34,498 bases of DNA from an uncultured Saprospiraceae bacterium (GTDB lineage: Bacteria > Bacteroidota > Bacteroidia > Chitinophagales > Saprospiraceae). The translations under genes and the position numbers were made by a program. How positions within the stretch are numbered: position 1 is the stretch's first letter; each line of letters opens with the position of its first letter. This document shows positions 25,106 to 33,509 of the stretch, one piece after another. The notes below the pieces were generated by a model. It was not told the origin of the DNA, did no database searches, and was given only the letters and a program-made list of their open reading frames with translations. The stretch covers positions 1-34,498 of the forward strand of contig CALDYY010000107.1 in NCBI GenBank assembly GCA_937944245.1, written 5' to 3'.

Positions 25106-26191
25106 ATGAAGCAGTTGGACCGCTACATCATTGGTAAGTATTTACGAACATTTTTCTTTACAGCGTTTTTATTTACGCTGATTGCTATGGTATTCGACTT
25201 TAGCGAAAAAGTAGAGAAATTCCTAAAACTTTCTATTCCACTAAAAGAAATTGTATTTGACCATTACTTAAATTACATCCCTTACATAAATGGTCAACTT
25301 TGGGCTTTGTACGCCTTAATTTCTGTCATTTTCTTCACTTCGAGAATGGCTTATAATTCTGAAATTATTTCTATTCTCAATGCTGGAGTAAGTTTTCAAA
25401 GAATTATGGTGCCTTATTTAATTACTGCACTTTTTCTGAGTTTAATTTATTTCGTTGGTAACCACATTATCATTCCCGAAGGCAACAAAAGTCGTTTGGG
25501 TTTTGAACACAAATATATCTACACAGAAAGCGACCGCGCTCGCTTGACCGATGTACATATGTTTATTGATGCAGACACCAAAATTTTTGCTAAATATTAC
25601 AGTCAACAAGATACCAATATTCGCGATTTTCGATTGGAAAGGTTCGAGGATGGGCAGTTGGTTTATTTACTCACTGCGAATAAGGCGGAATGGGTAGGTG
25701 AACCCAACCGATGGAAAATTTATAACTATGAAATCCGAACTTTTGATGGCGTTCGAGAATCCTTGACGCTTGGAAAAAACAAACAATTTGATACAACGCT
25801 CAATTTACGCCATCAGGATTTTATTTATTATAGCAATCAAAAACAAGGCATGAATACACTTGATTTACAGCGTTTTATCGCTAGAGAGCGCGAGCGTGGC
25901 GTGGGCAACACTCAAGTGTATGAACTCGAAATGCACAAGAGAACAGCAGAACCATTTACCGTCTTAATACTCACCATTATTGGTATGGCAATAGCTGCTC
26001 GAAAAGTGAGAGGTGGTATGGGGTTGCATTTAGCAATGGGTATTGTGCTGGGAGCATTGTATATTTTTCTGTCCAAATTTTCTATCACTTTTGCAGCTAA
26101 TGATGTAGTTCCACCAGTAGTTGGTGTATGGATTCCGAATTTAGTTTTTATCGGTGTAGCGTTAAGATTGTTTGTTACTGCTCAGAAATAA
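25106..26191 (+). CDS. LptF/LptG family lipopolysaccharide export permease
   Basis: A 361-residue protein of the YjgP/YjgQ family: three N-terminal membrane helices (first at about 12-30), a periplasmic beta-jellyroll stretch (about 125-265), and three C-terminal helices ending at about residue 358. MKQLDRYIIGKYLRTFF and the coupling-helix segment SEIISILNAGVSFQRIM are hallmarks. These permeases pair with the ATPase LptB to extract LPS from the inner membrane and pass it to LptC/LptA. Which of LptF or LptG it represents cannot be decided. Location 45 bases after tgt matches a pairing that is common in Bacteroidota. Confidence 0.92.
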   Translation: MKQLDRYIIGKYLRTFFFTAFLFTLIAMVFDFSEKVEKFLKLSIPLKEIVFDHYLNYIPYINGQLWALYALISVIFFTSRMAYNSEIISILNAGVSFQRIMVPYLITALFLSLIYFVGNHIIIPEGNKSRLGFEHKYIYTESDRARLTDVHMFIDADTKIFAKYYSQQDTNIRDFRLERFEDGQLVYLLTANKAEWVGEPNRWKIYNYEIRTFDGVRESLTLGKNKQFDTTLNLRHQDFIYYSNQKQGMNTLDLQRFIARERERGVGNTQVYELEMHKRTAEPFTVLILTIIGMAIAARKVRGGMGLHLAMGIVLGALYIFLSKFSITFAANDVVPPVVGVWIPNLVFIGVALRLFVTAQK

Positions 26192-26683
26192 AAAAGATTC
26201 GACCACCATTGCTGACAGCCGAACCCAATAAAGACTACGCTATATCTGTAAAATTCTTTTAGAACTTTTTATAGTATTCTAAGCTAAATGAAAAAACATA
26301 CTTCTATCAAATAGTGATGTAGCTTAAATATCGTTGCTTAATAATTCGTTGTGTTGGTAACGCATGTCGCCTTAACGCTTTTGAATTTGGTGAGTACCAA
26401 AATATGAAACAATTAAAGCCAATTCAAAATGTGTGAACCATGCGAATTTTAGGTAGTACAGAATAATTACCGTAGCAAGAAGCAAGTTTTGTAAGTTAAA
26501 TCGGCTTGAGAATTGTTGTTACTTATTTTTGATACAAATGTATATTATTTTTTTGACTATGTGTACATCTATCTGCATTAATTTTTATGTTTTAAACGAA
26601 TATGCTAACTAAATGTTACCTTTTTGGAATGATTTTGCGCCATCATTATTTAATTGCCTTTCTAAGTTGAATATTTAATAGCT
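26192..26683. other. Long AT-rich intergenic region without recognised gene
   Basis: The 492-base stretch has stops in every frame. The longest open piece (minus strand, about 26312-26425, 38 codons, containing KALRRHALPTQRIIKQRYL) has no start codon and no recognised relatives. A minus-strand TACATTTG (about 26535) is -7-like but leads to no ORF. Nothing here is identified with confidence; a decayed gene or an undetected small RNA remains possible. Confidence 0.4.
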
Positions 26684-27064
26684 ATGCAATTTATAAAAAT
26701 AGTAATGCTGTTGTTGTTAAAAATAATCTTGTTTTTTTGTGCAAATTCACAGTCAAGTAGTCTTCAGACTTATCGTATCATCAAAAGCTATGGTATCCAA
26801 TATCAGCATCCATTTTCTTTGACGCCACCTACAATAAGCAGTTCGCTTTCTTATATTCCTGCCTTGTTGACGGATAAACAAAAGACAACTTCCACATGGT
26901 CTTTTGCTTGGCACTATCAGCAGCAACTCGGTTTTTTTTGTAAAATGGAACATAAGTTGGAATACCAGACTAAGTTTCCCGTAAAATTTCGATTAGGCGA
27001 AGTTAATTATGTAGATGTTTTGGAAGGGAAGCGCAACGCTACTTTTTATCAATACATTCCATGA
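26684..27064 (+). CDS. Small secreted protein of unknown function
   Basis: The 126-residue protein begins with a hydrophobic signal (MQFIKIVMLLLLKIILFFCANSQ; cleavage probably after NSQ), then a proline-rich stretch and a compact C-terminal segment TSTWSFAWHYQQQLGFF, CKMEHKLEYQTKFPVKFRLG, EVNYVDVLEGK. I recall this C-terminal pattern (KxEhkLe...xFRLGxxxYVDxLEGK) from short orphan proteins of Bacteroidota, so the gene is likely real, but no function is known. It is separated by 147 bases from the heme operon and has no good promoter motif. Confidence 0.6.
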   Translation: MQFIKIVMLLLLKIILFFCANSQSSSLQTYRIIKSYGIQYQHPFSLTPPTISSSLSYIPALLTDKQKTTSTWSFAWHYQQQLGFFCKMEHKLEYQTKFPVKFRLGEVNYVDVLEGKRNATFYQYIP

Positions 27065-27113
27065 CAGAAGTCATTTCTGCCCACCATAATATTTTTCAGT
27101 TTTGTGTCAATTA

Positions 27114-27130
27114 TTTAGATTTTAATCTAG
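27114..27130. promoter_or_regulatory. Candidate operator upstream of the heme-uptake promoter
   Basis: TTTAGATTTTAATCTAG contains arms TTAGA and TCTAG separated by six bases; it lies 16 bases upstream of the -33 element of the promoter at 27147-27178. Read together with the site at 27186-27200 it suggests a regulator dimer binding on both sides of the promoter. Confidence 0.5.
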
Positions 27131-27146
27131 TTTCTACACTTCGTTA

Positions 27147-27178
27147 TTTGGAATTATTCTGCATAGTGTTTACTTTTG
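27147..27178 (+). promoter_or_regulatory. Consensus Bacteroidota promoter of the heme-uptake operon
   Basis: TTTG at 27147-27150, a 20-base spacer and TACTTTTG at 27171-27178 exactly match the -33 TTTG, N19-21, -7 TAnnTTTG layout used by the main sigma factor of this phylum. Transcription is expected to start near 27183-27186, at the edge of an inverted repeat. Confidence 0.8.
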
Positions 27179-27185
27179 TTAAACA

Positions 27186-27200
27186 TTAGACTAAATCTAA
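27186..27200. promoter_or_regulatory. Candidate iron-responsive operator overlapping the transcription start
   Basis: TTAGACTAAATCTAA is a perfect inverted repeat (TTAGA, five bases, TCTAA) directly after the -7 element and ending 11 bases before the DUF6607 start codon. A bound repressor here would block initiation. A related half-site lies before feoA. Confidence 0.55.
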
Positions 27201-27211
27201 ATAAAATAAAG

Positions 27212-28102
27212 ATGAGTACAACATATTGGTTTCTCCTACTGCTTTTTCCAGTTTCTTTTTTTGCACAACGTGTAGAGGATGCAAAGGCCATCAAGTCAAT
27301 GTGTGGCTGCTATGAAGTGCAATACAGTTTTGCCGAAACTTTTCAGTATCCAAAGGATACTGCTCAATACATTCCCTCCAAAATAAAGCATGAATACGCC
27401 TTGGAATGGGCTCAATTAGTGGAAGATTCTCCTGAAAAGATTGTTTTGCAGCATATCCTTATTATTGGTGAGGATGCTATTATTAAACATTGGCGACAAG
27501 ATTGGTTATTTGAAAATACTTACTTTTACACGTTCAATGGTTTTGGTGAATGGAAATTCCATGCGCTTTCCAAAGAAGAAGTGAGAGGGCAATGGACACA
27601 AAAAGTATATCAAGTGGACGATAGTCCTCGCTATGAAGGTACGGCAAGTTGGGTTCATGTAGATGGTCGTCATTTTTGGGAAAATACCACTTATGCGCCA
27701 TTACCTCGCCGTGAGCATACGAAAAGAAATGATTATAATATTATGAAGCGAACCAATGTCCATGAAATTGTAAAAAATGGTTGGATACACGACCAAGATA
27801 ACGATAAAATCATTATTGATAATACTGGAAATGAGTATTTATTAGCACAAGAAAAAGGTATTAATACTTACATCAAAGTAGAGGACAATAAATGTACTGC
27901 TGCGCAACAATGGTGGCTAGAAAATCGAGGGCTCTGGTCTAAGGTGCGCCAGAGATGGGATGAAGAATTTAAAAAGAACAATGACATAAAATTAAAGGAA
28001 AAAGTGGGGGATAGACGCTTGCACAACTATCTTTTTGAACTTTCACCAAACGCAAGTCAAGAAGAAGTTAATAAAGTAATGAATCGCTTCATTAGTAATT
28101 AA
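27212..28102 (+). CDS. DUF6607 family secreted protein of the heme-uptake operon
   Basis: From the start at 27212 (MSTTYWFLLLLFPVSFFAQ) the protein is 296 residues with a signal peptide cleaved after FFAQ; starting at 27176 would put the -7 element inside the coding region and is rejected. The segment IKSMCGCYEVQYSFAETFQ, the tryptophan-rich middle (HWRQDWLFEN, FGEWKFHAL) and the THVEN/RRDYNIMKRTNVHEI-like part match DUF6607, a family typically found beside TonB-dependent heme or siderophore receptors. Possible heme-ligand residues are plentiful (two cysteines at CGC, several His). Function is unknown. The receptor gene follows after 5 bases. Confidence 0.85.
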   Translation: MSTTYWFLLLLFPVSFFAQRVEDAKAIKSMCGCYEVQYSFAETFQYPKDTAQYIPSKIKHEYALEWAQLVEDSPEKIVLQHILIIGEDAIIKHWRQDWLFENTYFYTFNGFGEWKFHALSKEEVRGQWTQKVYQVDDSPRYEGTASWVHVDGRHFWENTTYAPLPRREHTKRNDYNIMKRTNVHEIVKNGWIHDQDNDKIIIDNTGNEYLLAQEKGINTYIKVEDNKCTAAQQWWLENRGLWSKVRQRWDEEFKKNNDIKLKEKVGDRRLHNYLFELSPNASQEEVNKVMNRFISN

Positions 28103-28107
28103 AATTT

Positions 28108-30180
28108 ATGAAACAACTGAAAACTCTTCTATTGATTGGATTTTGCACAGTACAAAGCAATGTATTTGCCCAGTATGCTATGGATACTTTAAAAAATTAT
28201 TCTTTAGTAGAATTTGTGGTAACTGGTACAAGAACAGAGCGTAGTGTGTCTTCTTTGCCATCACCTGTTCAGGTGATAACGGCTGAATCTATTCAGAAAT
28301 CAGGGGTGAGTCGCTTAAATGAGATTATTCAAGAGCAAACAGGCTTAATTACAGTACCATTTTTCAATGGAGGAGAGGGTGTCCAGTTGCAAGGATTAGA
28401 TGCTGCCTATGTGATGATTCTCATTGATGGTCAACCACTTGTGGGGCGAAATGCAGGAACAATAGACCTTTCTAGGATTACCGTAAATAACATTGAGCGC
28501 ATCGAAATTATAAAGGGAGCTTCTTCATCTTTGTATGGTTCAGAGGCTTTGGCAGGTGTGGTTAATATCATTACTAAAAAATTAGCCACAGACGGCGATT
28601 GGAAATTAAATTTCAATTATAGATTGGCAACTTTTAATACCAATGATGCCAACGCTAGTGTCAGATATGGAAAAAATAAAGTAGCTTTTGAATTATTTGG
28701 TAATTATTTTAGTTCTCAAGGCTATGATTTAGGAGGAAATAGCATTTTTCAAACGGTTGAGCCTTTTTATAACTACACACTTCAGCCTAAGCTAAAAGTT
28801 CAACTTTCTGAGCAAACAGATTTAGTTGCCAATAGTAGGTACTATTTTCAAAATCAGGAAAATAGAACTATAATTAACAGTATTGGTTACGAAGGAGAAT
28901 CTATTATTGAAGAATGGAATAATTCCATTTTCATTAACCAAAAAATAAATGATCAATTCAAAATAGTTTATGACCTCTATGCCACTAATTATAAAACTGA
29001 TGAGTATTTGAATGATGCTTCAGAAAATCTATTTGAAGAGAATTTTTATAATCAATGGTTCTTTCGTCCAGAAATTCGTGCGCATTGGAGAAAAGGGCTG
29101 AACGTTCTTACTACTGGAATTGGCATGAATTACGAAACCATGGAGCGCACTTATTTTACAGAGCGAGCGCGCTTAAATTCAGAGTATGTATTTGCCCAAT
29201 ATGAGTGGTTCTTGCAAGAAAAGTGGAATGTTTTGGCAGGTTTTAGATATGACAATCACCATCAATACCAATCGCAGTTTAGTCCTAAATTAGGATTGAA
29301 TTATAAATATAGCTCAAATCTTTCTATAAAAGCCTCCGTAGGATATGGTTATAAAGCTCCTGATTTAAGACAACTATATTTTGATTTTACTAACTCTACT
29401 TTTGGATATTCAGTAGCAGGCTATAATGTGGCTCAAAATAGATTGGCTATATTAGAAAGTCAAGGACAAATTTTATTTAGTAACAACCTTGATTTTTCTA
29501 CACCATTAAAGCCTGAAAGCTCTATTAATACTAATCTTGGTGCATTTTATCAAAAAAATAAATGGTCTGCTGATATTAACTTTTTTTATAATCGGATTTC
29601 TAATTTAATTGACACAAGAGCGATTGCTCAAAGAACGAATGGGCAAAGTGTGTTTTCTTATTTTAATCTCGACCAGATTTTTACCTATGGTGCTGAGTTG
29701 AATGCCACCTATCGCATCAATAAAGACTTAAGCCTATCAGGAGGCTACCAATACTTGATTGCAAAAGATGAAACTACCATAGAACAAATTGAAAAAGGGG
29801 AATTATTTGCTAGAAATCTTTCTACTTTAGCCTCTTTTAGGTTAGTACCAAATGATTATTTTGGGTTGTTCAATCGCTCAAAGCACATAACAAACTTGAA
29901 AATTAATTATAACCTCACAAAATATAATACAAACATCAATGCTCGATTATTTTACAGAAGTAAATACGGCGTTTTTGATACGAATAGTAACAACATCCTA
30001 GATGATTATGATCTTTTTGTAAAAGGTTATTTTCTATTAAATCTATCGGCGACAAAAGAATTTAAACACGGCTTTGCTTTGCAACTAGGTGCGCTGAATC
30101 TATTGAATCACAAGGATATTGACAATATTCCAAATTTGCCGGGCAGGCAACTTTTTGGCAGAGTGCAATATAATTTCTAG
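28108..30180 (+). CDS. TonB-dependent outer-membrane receptor (HmuR-like)
   Basis: A 690-residue protein with a signal peptide, a TonB box-like stretch near residue 31 (LVEFVVTGTRT), a plug domain (about 36-150: SSLPSPVQVITAESIQKSG, VMILIDGQPLVGR, IERIEIIKGASSSLYGSEAL) and a beta-barrel ending in phenylalanine (RVQYNF), as required for outer-membrane insertion. GYKAPDLRQLYFDFTN corresponds to the FRAP-type region of heme receptors. The neighbouring HmuY gene and DUF6607 gene support heme or another iron-complex as substrate. Energy comes from TonB-ExbBD encoded elsewhere. Substrate specificity is inferred. Confidence 0.9.
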   Translation: MKQLKTLLLIGFCTVQSNVFAQYAMDTLKNYSLVEFVVTGTRTERSVSSLPSPVQVITAESIQKSGVSRLNEIIQEQTGLITVPFFNGGEGVQLQGLDAAYVMILIDGQPLVGRNAGTIDLSRITVNNIERIEIIKGASSSLYGSEALAGVVNIITKKLATDGDWKLNFNYRLATFNTNDANASVRYGKNKVAFELFGNYFSSQGYDLGGNSIFQTVEPFYNYTLQPKLKVQLSEQTDLVANSRYYFQNQENRTIINSIGYEGESIIEEWNNSIFINQKINDQFKIVYDLYATNYKTDEYLNDASENLFEENFYNQWFFRPEIRAHWRKGLNVLTTGIGMNYETMERTYFTERARLNSEYVFAQYEWFLQEKWNVLAGFRYDNHHQYQSQFSPKLGLNYKYSSNLSIKASVGYGYKAPDLRQLYFDFTNSTFGYSVAGYNVAQNRLAILESQGQILFSNNLDFSTPLKPESSINTNLGAFYQKNKWSADINFFYNRISNLIDTRAIAQRTNGQSVFSYFNLDQIFTYGAELNATYRINKDLSLSGGYQYLIAKDETTIEQIEKGELFARNLSTLASFRLVPNDYFGLFNRSKHITNLKINYNLTKYNTNINARLFYRSKYGVFDTNSNNILDDYDLFVKGYFLLNLSATKEFKHGFALQLGALNLLNHKDIDNIPNLPGRQLFGRVQYNF

Positions 30181-30208
30181 ACTCAAAATAAATTAAATTA
30201 GTTAGAAT

Positions 30209-30838
30209 ATGCTAAAGTTTGATTTTTTAAAATTAGTATTGTTTGTAGTTGTAATTGCCGCATTCGTGGCTTGTTCAGAAGATAAAAAAGATGAAGTAAC
30301 ACCTACATTGGAGGTGAAAACATTCACCAATCTTTATGCACCGCAAACAGGTGGACGAGGAGAACCTATCGGCGGTACTTTCGTGAAATTTAGTTTTGCA
30401 AAAGGCGACATAGTATCCGATAATTCATGGGATATTGCATTTAGAGGAACGACTATTTTAATTAATGGAGGGGCAGCTATTGGGATTAACGATGAGCCAC
30501 AACGCACAGGAAATGGAGCAATTACTATTGTTACTGGTACTTTTGAAGAGGTGAAAGAAGTACCTGATGCCTCCTTATTCAAGCAGGATGCAGCCAATAC
30601 ATATGCCGTTCCAACTGGCAGTGGTACAGGATGGTACAACTACAACCCCGTGATTAATTTGCTTACTCCAATTGCAGGAAGGGTTTTTGTTGTGAAAACG
30701 CATGATGGCAAGTATGCTAAATTTGAAATATTAAGCTACTATAAAAATGCCCCAGCTAATCCGGACACAACAGATGAATCTATTTTTAGATACTACACTT
30801 TCCGTTATGTTTATCAGCCAAAAGGTACTACTTTTTAA
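30209..30838 (+). CDS. HmuY family lipoprotein
   Basis: The 209-residue protein has a lipobox FVAC (cysteine 22) and an HmuY domain: FVKFSFAKGDIVSDNSWDIAF (first half), FRGTTILINGGAA, and the C-terminal HDGKYAKFEILSYY. HmuY proteins are surface heme-binding lipoproteins that hand heme to the cognate TonB receptor. In P. gingivalis the heme iron is held by two histidines, in relatives by His/Met or Met/Met pairs. The mature chain here has only one histidine (H165) and no methionine. Either the ligand differs, or the iron is held otherwise. It is the last gene of the operon and is followed by a strong hairpin. Confidence 0.88.
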   Translation: MLKFDFLKLVLFVVVIAAFVACSEDKKDEVTPTLEVKTFTNLYAPQTGGRGEPIGGTFVKFSFAKGDIVSDNSWDIAFRGTTILINGGAAIGINDEPQRTGNGAITIVTGTFEEVKEVPDASLFKQDAANTYAVPTGSGTGWYNYNPVINLLTPIAGRVFVVKTHDGKYAKFEILSYYKNAPANPDTTDESIFRYYTFRYVYQPKGTTF

Positions 30839-30849
30839 AAAGTCGTTAG

Positions 30850-30886
30850 TTAAAAAGGAGTAGTGATAGAAACTACTCCTTTTTAA
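30850..30886. terminator. Bidirectional hairpin terminator after the heme-uptake operon
   Basis: A 15-bp stem (30850-30864 with 30872-30886, loop GATAGAA) ends in a run of T on the plus strand and sits between the convergent HmuY and EamA genes. Confidence 0.88.
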
Positions 30887-30893
30887 AATTACA

Positions 30894-31829
30894 TTATATT
30901 CTTGCTGCTCTAATTTTTCGTTTTTTTAGTACCGTCAATAAATCAATATTGATAAAAAACACGCCAAGCAACATCACCAAAGCTGCAATAATAGATTGTT
31001 TAGTAATAACTTCTCCTAGCATTGCCCAGCCTAAAACCATAGCTACTATTGGATTGATGTAGGTGGAAGTAGAAACCTTATCCGCTGAAATACGGGTTAT
31101 CAGATAGTTGAAACAGGAAAAGCCCAAAATAGAACCAAAGATGACTAGATAGCCAAAAGCTATGGCTGATTGCTGCGTAATTTTTTGAATGTCAAATCCT
31201 TTGTAGTCGCCAATTAGAAAACTCAAGATAATGAGTGCGCTACCGCCACCGAGCATTTGGATAGCAGTGTTTAGTGGCTGACCTTTGGGCATCTCTAATT
31301 TTGGGGCTATCACTGAGCCGTAACCCCAACTTATCATGCTGGCAAAAGAAATGATAACGCCCATCATGCTACTTTTTTGTGCTGTAATTTGGTCTTGAAA
31401 TACCAATAAAGCCATACCTATAAGTCCTAATGCGATGCCTAAATAACTGCTCAACACAGGTTGGCGTTTTAGAATTGCCCACATCATTAGTAAGGTTATT
31501 AAAGGTTGTCCTGCAACAATCATAGCGGTAATGCCTGTATCCACATGCTGCAATGCCCATGCGATGCCACCTGTGCCTCCGCCCACCAAAAGCGAGCCTG
31601 CAAAAACAGCATTTTTTATTTGCTTCCAAGTGGGTATCACCACTTTTGCAAATGTGAGCACTAAAATCAATAGCAAACTGCCCGCTGTAAAATAGCGTAA
31701 CCCTGCCATCAAGATGGGTGGAATAGAATCAATAGCAAGGCGAACACCAAGAAAAGTAGTACCCCAAATGATGTAAATAACAGCAAAGGAAAAAATGACC
31801 AATGCCAATTCTGTACCCTTGAAGCGCAT
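30894..31829 (-). CDS. EamA family (DMT) permease
   Basis: A 311-residue membrane protein with ten predicted helices in two EamA repeats: FAVIYIIWGTTFLGVRLAID in the first, IISFASMISWGYGSVIAPKL in the second, and the closing YINPIVAMVLGWAMLGE. The family exports small molecules such as amino acids or drugs; the cargo is unknown. The start at 31829 (MRFKGTELALVIF) leaves four bases after the hydrolase stop; a start at 31880 would overlap by 47 bases. It is co-transcribed with the upstream metallo-beta-lactamase-fold gene. Confidence 0.9.
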   Translation of the reverse strand: MRFKGTELALVIFSFAVIYIIWGTTFLGVRLAIDSIPPILMAGLRYFTAGSLLLILVLTFAKVVIPTWKQIKNAVFAGSLLVGGGTGGIAWALQHVDTGITAMIVAGQPLITLLMMWAILKRQPVLSSYLGIALGLIGMALLVFQDQITAQKSSMMGVIISFASMISWGYGSVIAPKLEMPKGQPLNTAIQMLGGGSALIILSFLIGDYKGFDIQKITQQSAIAFGYLVIFGSILGFSCFNYLITRISADKVSTSTYINPIVAMVLGWAMLGEVITKQSIIAALVMLLGVFFINIDLLTVLKKRKIRAARI

Positions 31830-31833
31830 GTGT

Positions 31834-32484
31834 TTATGAGTTGAATTGTAAGAACGGATTAAACTTTTTTTCAGTTCCAATGGTGGTGCTTGGCCCGTGA
31901 CCTGAATACACTATGGTTTGGTCATCAAGTATTAGTAATTGATTGATAATGCTTTGCATTAAAACATCAAAATTGCCACCCGGCAAATCATAACGACCGA
32001 TACTATTCTGAAAAAGAACGTCTCCAGCTATGATAAAACCTGCTTCTTTGCAATAAAAAGAAATGCTTGCGGGCGAATGACCGGGCGTGAACAGCGTTTG
32101 TAATATTGTATTTCCAAACGTAATTAATTCACCATCAGTGATGTAGCGCGAAGGTGCAGGCGAAGGTTCTGGATAGGGAATACCGTACATCTTGGCTACT
32201 TGTGGCACAAGGTCAAGTACCACTTGTTCGCCCTCGTGTATTTCCAAACTTAATCCATAAGTGCTTGCTATAAAAGCATTACCAAATACATGGTCAATAT
32301 GGCAATGCGTGTTGAGCAGCCGTACAGGTTTTAAGTTGTTTTGTTGAATAAACTGTATCAATTCTACTTTTTCGTTTGCTTCGTAACAACCCGAATCAAT
32401 GATAACACACTCATTGGTTTCATCGTAAATGATGTAAGTATTTTCTTGGAAAGGGTTGAATGTAAAAGCAGCCACTTTTGTCAT
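31834..32484 (-). CDS. Metallo-beta-lactamase-fold hydrolase (glyoxalase II/YcbL-like)
   Basis: The 216-residue protein has the full metal-binding set: THCHIDH (59-65), histidine in LFTPGHSPASI, aspartate in IIAGDVLFQNSIGR, and histidine in VYSGHGPST. The short form with FNPFQENTYII at the N-terminus fits the small glyoxalase II-like hydrolases (YcbL type), which cleave thioesters or related bonds. The start at 32484 (MTKVAAFTFNPFQENT) is the usual family start; the form beginning at 32553 adds 23 unrelated residues. It precedes the EamA gene by four bases. Confidence 0.92.
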   Translation of the reverse strand: MTKVAAFTFNPFQENTYIIYDETNECVIIDSGCYEANEKVELIQFIQQNNLKPVRLLNTHCHIDHVFGNAFIASTYGLSLEIHEGEQVVLDLVPQVAKMYGIPYPEPSPAPSRYITDGELITFGNTILQTLFTPGHSPASISFYCKEAGFIIAGDVLFQNSIGRYDLPGGNFDVLMQSIINQLLILDDQTIVYSGHGPSTTIGTEKKFNPFLQFNS

Positions 32485-32630
32485 GTTCCTTTTTTTCGCA
32501 AAGAACGCAAATAGTGGTGGAATTGAAGGAAAAATGTATTTCGCAAACGACATTTTATCTAATCCTACACAACAATTTTAACAAAACACCCTTTTAATGT
32601 CATTACATCATTTTTAAATGTATTCATACT

Positions 32631-33215
32631 ATGAAACAATTTGTAACTATGCTATTGGTGATTGTTCTAGCTATTGGATTGTACCAAAATGTACAAGCAC
32701 AAGAATTTCCAAAACTAGATAAAAGTCCACTTGATGTGGCTTATTATCCAGCTAGAGCAGCTTTCCGCAATTTTGAGAAAACACCTGAAGCGAAAGCAGC
32801 AAACGAGCCAATGATGCGCGTTATTTACTCTCGTCCAGCAAAAAATGAACGCAAAGTTTTCGGAGAACTAGAAAAATTTGGAACAATTTGGAGAGTGGGT
32901 GCTAATGAAGCCACTGAAATCCAGTTCTTTAAGCCTGTCCGCCTCAATGGTACAGCAATTCAAGCAGGTAGATATAGCCTTTATGCCCAATTAGCTGAAA
33001 AAGAATGGACTATCTATATCAGTACCGATTTAGATGGTTGGGGAGCTTATGCGTTCAAGCCTGAAGCAAGCACGGTAGCAAAAATCGCTGTCCCAACTCA
33101 AGCTACACCATCAGTAGTTGAAAACTGCTCAATCATGTTTGATAAGGTGGAGGATGGCGTTCATATGATTATCGCTTGGGATGATACTATGGTGCGTGTT
33201 CCATTTCAATTCTAA
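32631..33215 (+). CDS. DUF2911 secreted protein
   Basis: A 194-residue protein with a signal peptide (MKQFVTMLLVIVLAIGLYQN, cleavage after VQAQ) and a DUF2911 domain: IYSRPAKNERKVFGELEKF, WRVGANEATEIQFFKPV, QAGRYSLYAQLAEKEWTIYI, and the closing IIAWDDTMVRVPFQF. It is a paralogue of the lipoprotein at 14993-15643, which has the same domain but is lipid-anchored. No enzyme activity is known for the family. A hairpin follows. Confidence 0.92.
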   Translation: MKQFVTMLLVIVLAIGLYQNVQAQEFPKLDKSPLDVAYYPARAAFRNFEKTPEAKAANEPMMRVIYSRPAKNERKVFGELEKFGTIWRVGANEATEIQFFKPVRLNGTAIQAGRYSLYAQLAEKEWTIYISTDLDGWGAYAFKPEASTVAKIAVPTQATPSVVENCSIMFDKVEDGVHMIIAWDDTMVRVPFQF

Positions 33216-33301
33216 ATAGAATTATCTTTATTTCACTTCTGGAAAAGGAGGTCAAAAAGTCGAAAATCAAATTTACTTTCTCTTAGTGAAGAGCAAAAAT
33301 G

Positions 33302-33333
33302 CAAAAGTCCAAACCATCATGGTTGGACTTTTG
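33302..33333 (+). terminator. Terminator after the DUF2911 gene
   Basis: A near-perfect stem with one bulged base (33302-33316 with 33319-33333) is followed by a T-rich run on the plus strand, 86 bases after the stop codon. The rest of the 294-base gap (33216-33509) shows no feature. Confidence 0.75.
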
Positions 33334-33509
33334 TATTTTAGAATATCGGGTGATTCCTTGAAATAAACTATCGTTATTAATGTGGGTCAAATATATACTA
33401 GCTTAGCTCTAGCAAGTTAATTTATTCGACGAAGTGATTAATTTTATAGTCAAAACTAAGATTTTTGTTATCTTGGTATCATAAAAGTCTTAGCAACAAA
33501 ACGATAACA

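Noticed and set aside
26312-26425. 38-codon open stretch on the minus strand in the long gap
   Set aside because: It has no start codon and no recognised relatives; an arginine-rich run in an open frame is not enough evidence for a gene.
27060-27073. Small palindrome ATGAC/GTCAT at the end of the orphan secreted gene
   Set aside because: A 5-bp stem is too weak to call as a terminator.
31830-31880. 47-base overlap between the EamA and hydrolase genes
   Set aside because: The in-frame ATG at 31829 starts the first conserved helix and removes the overlap.
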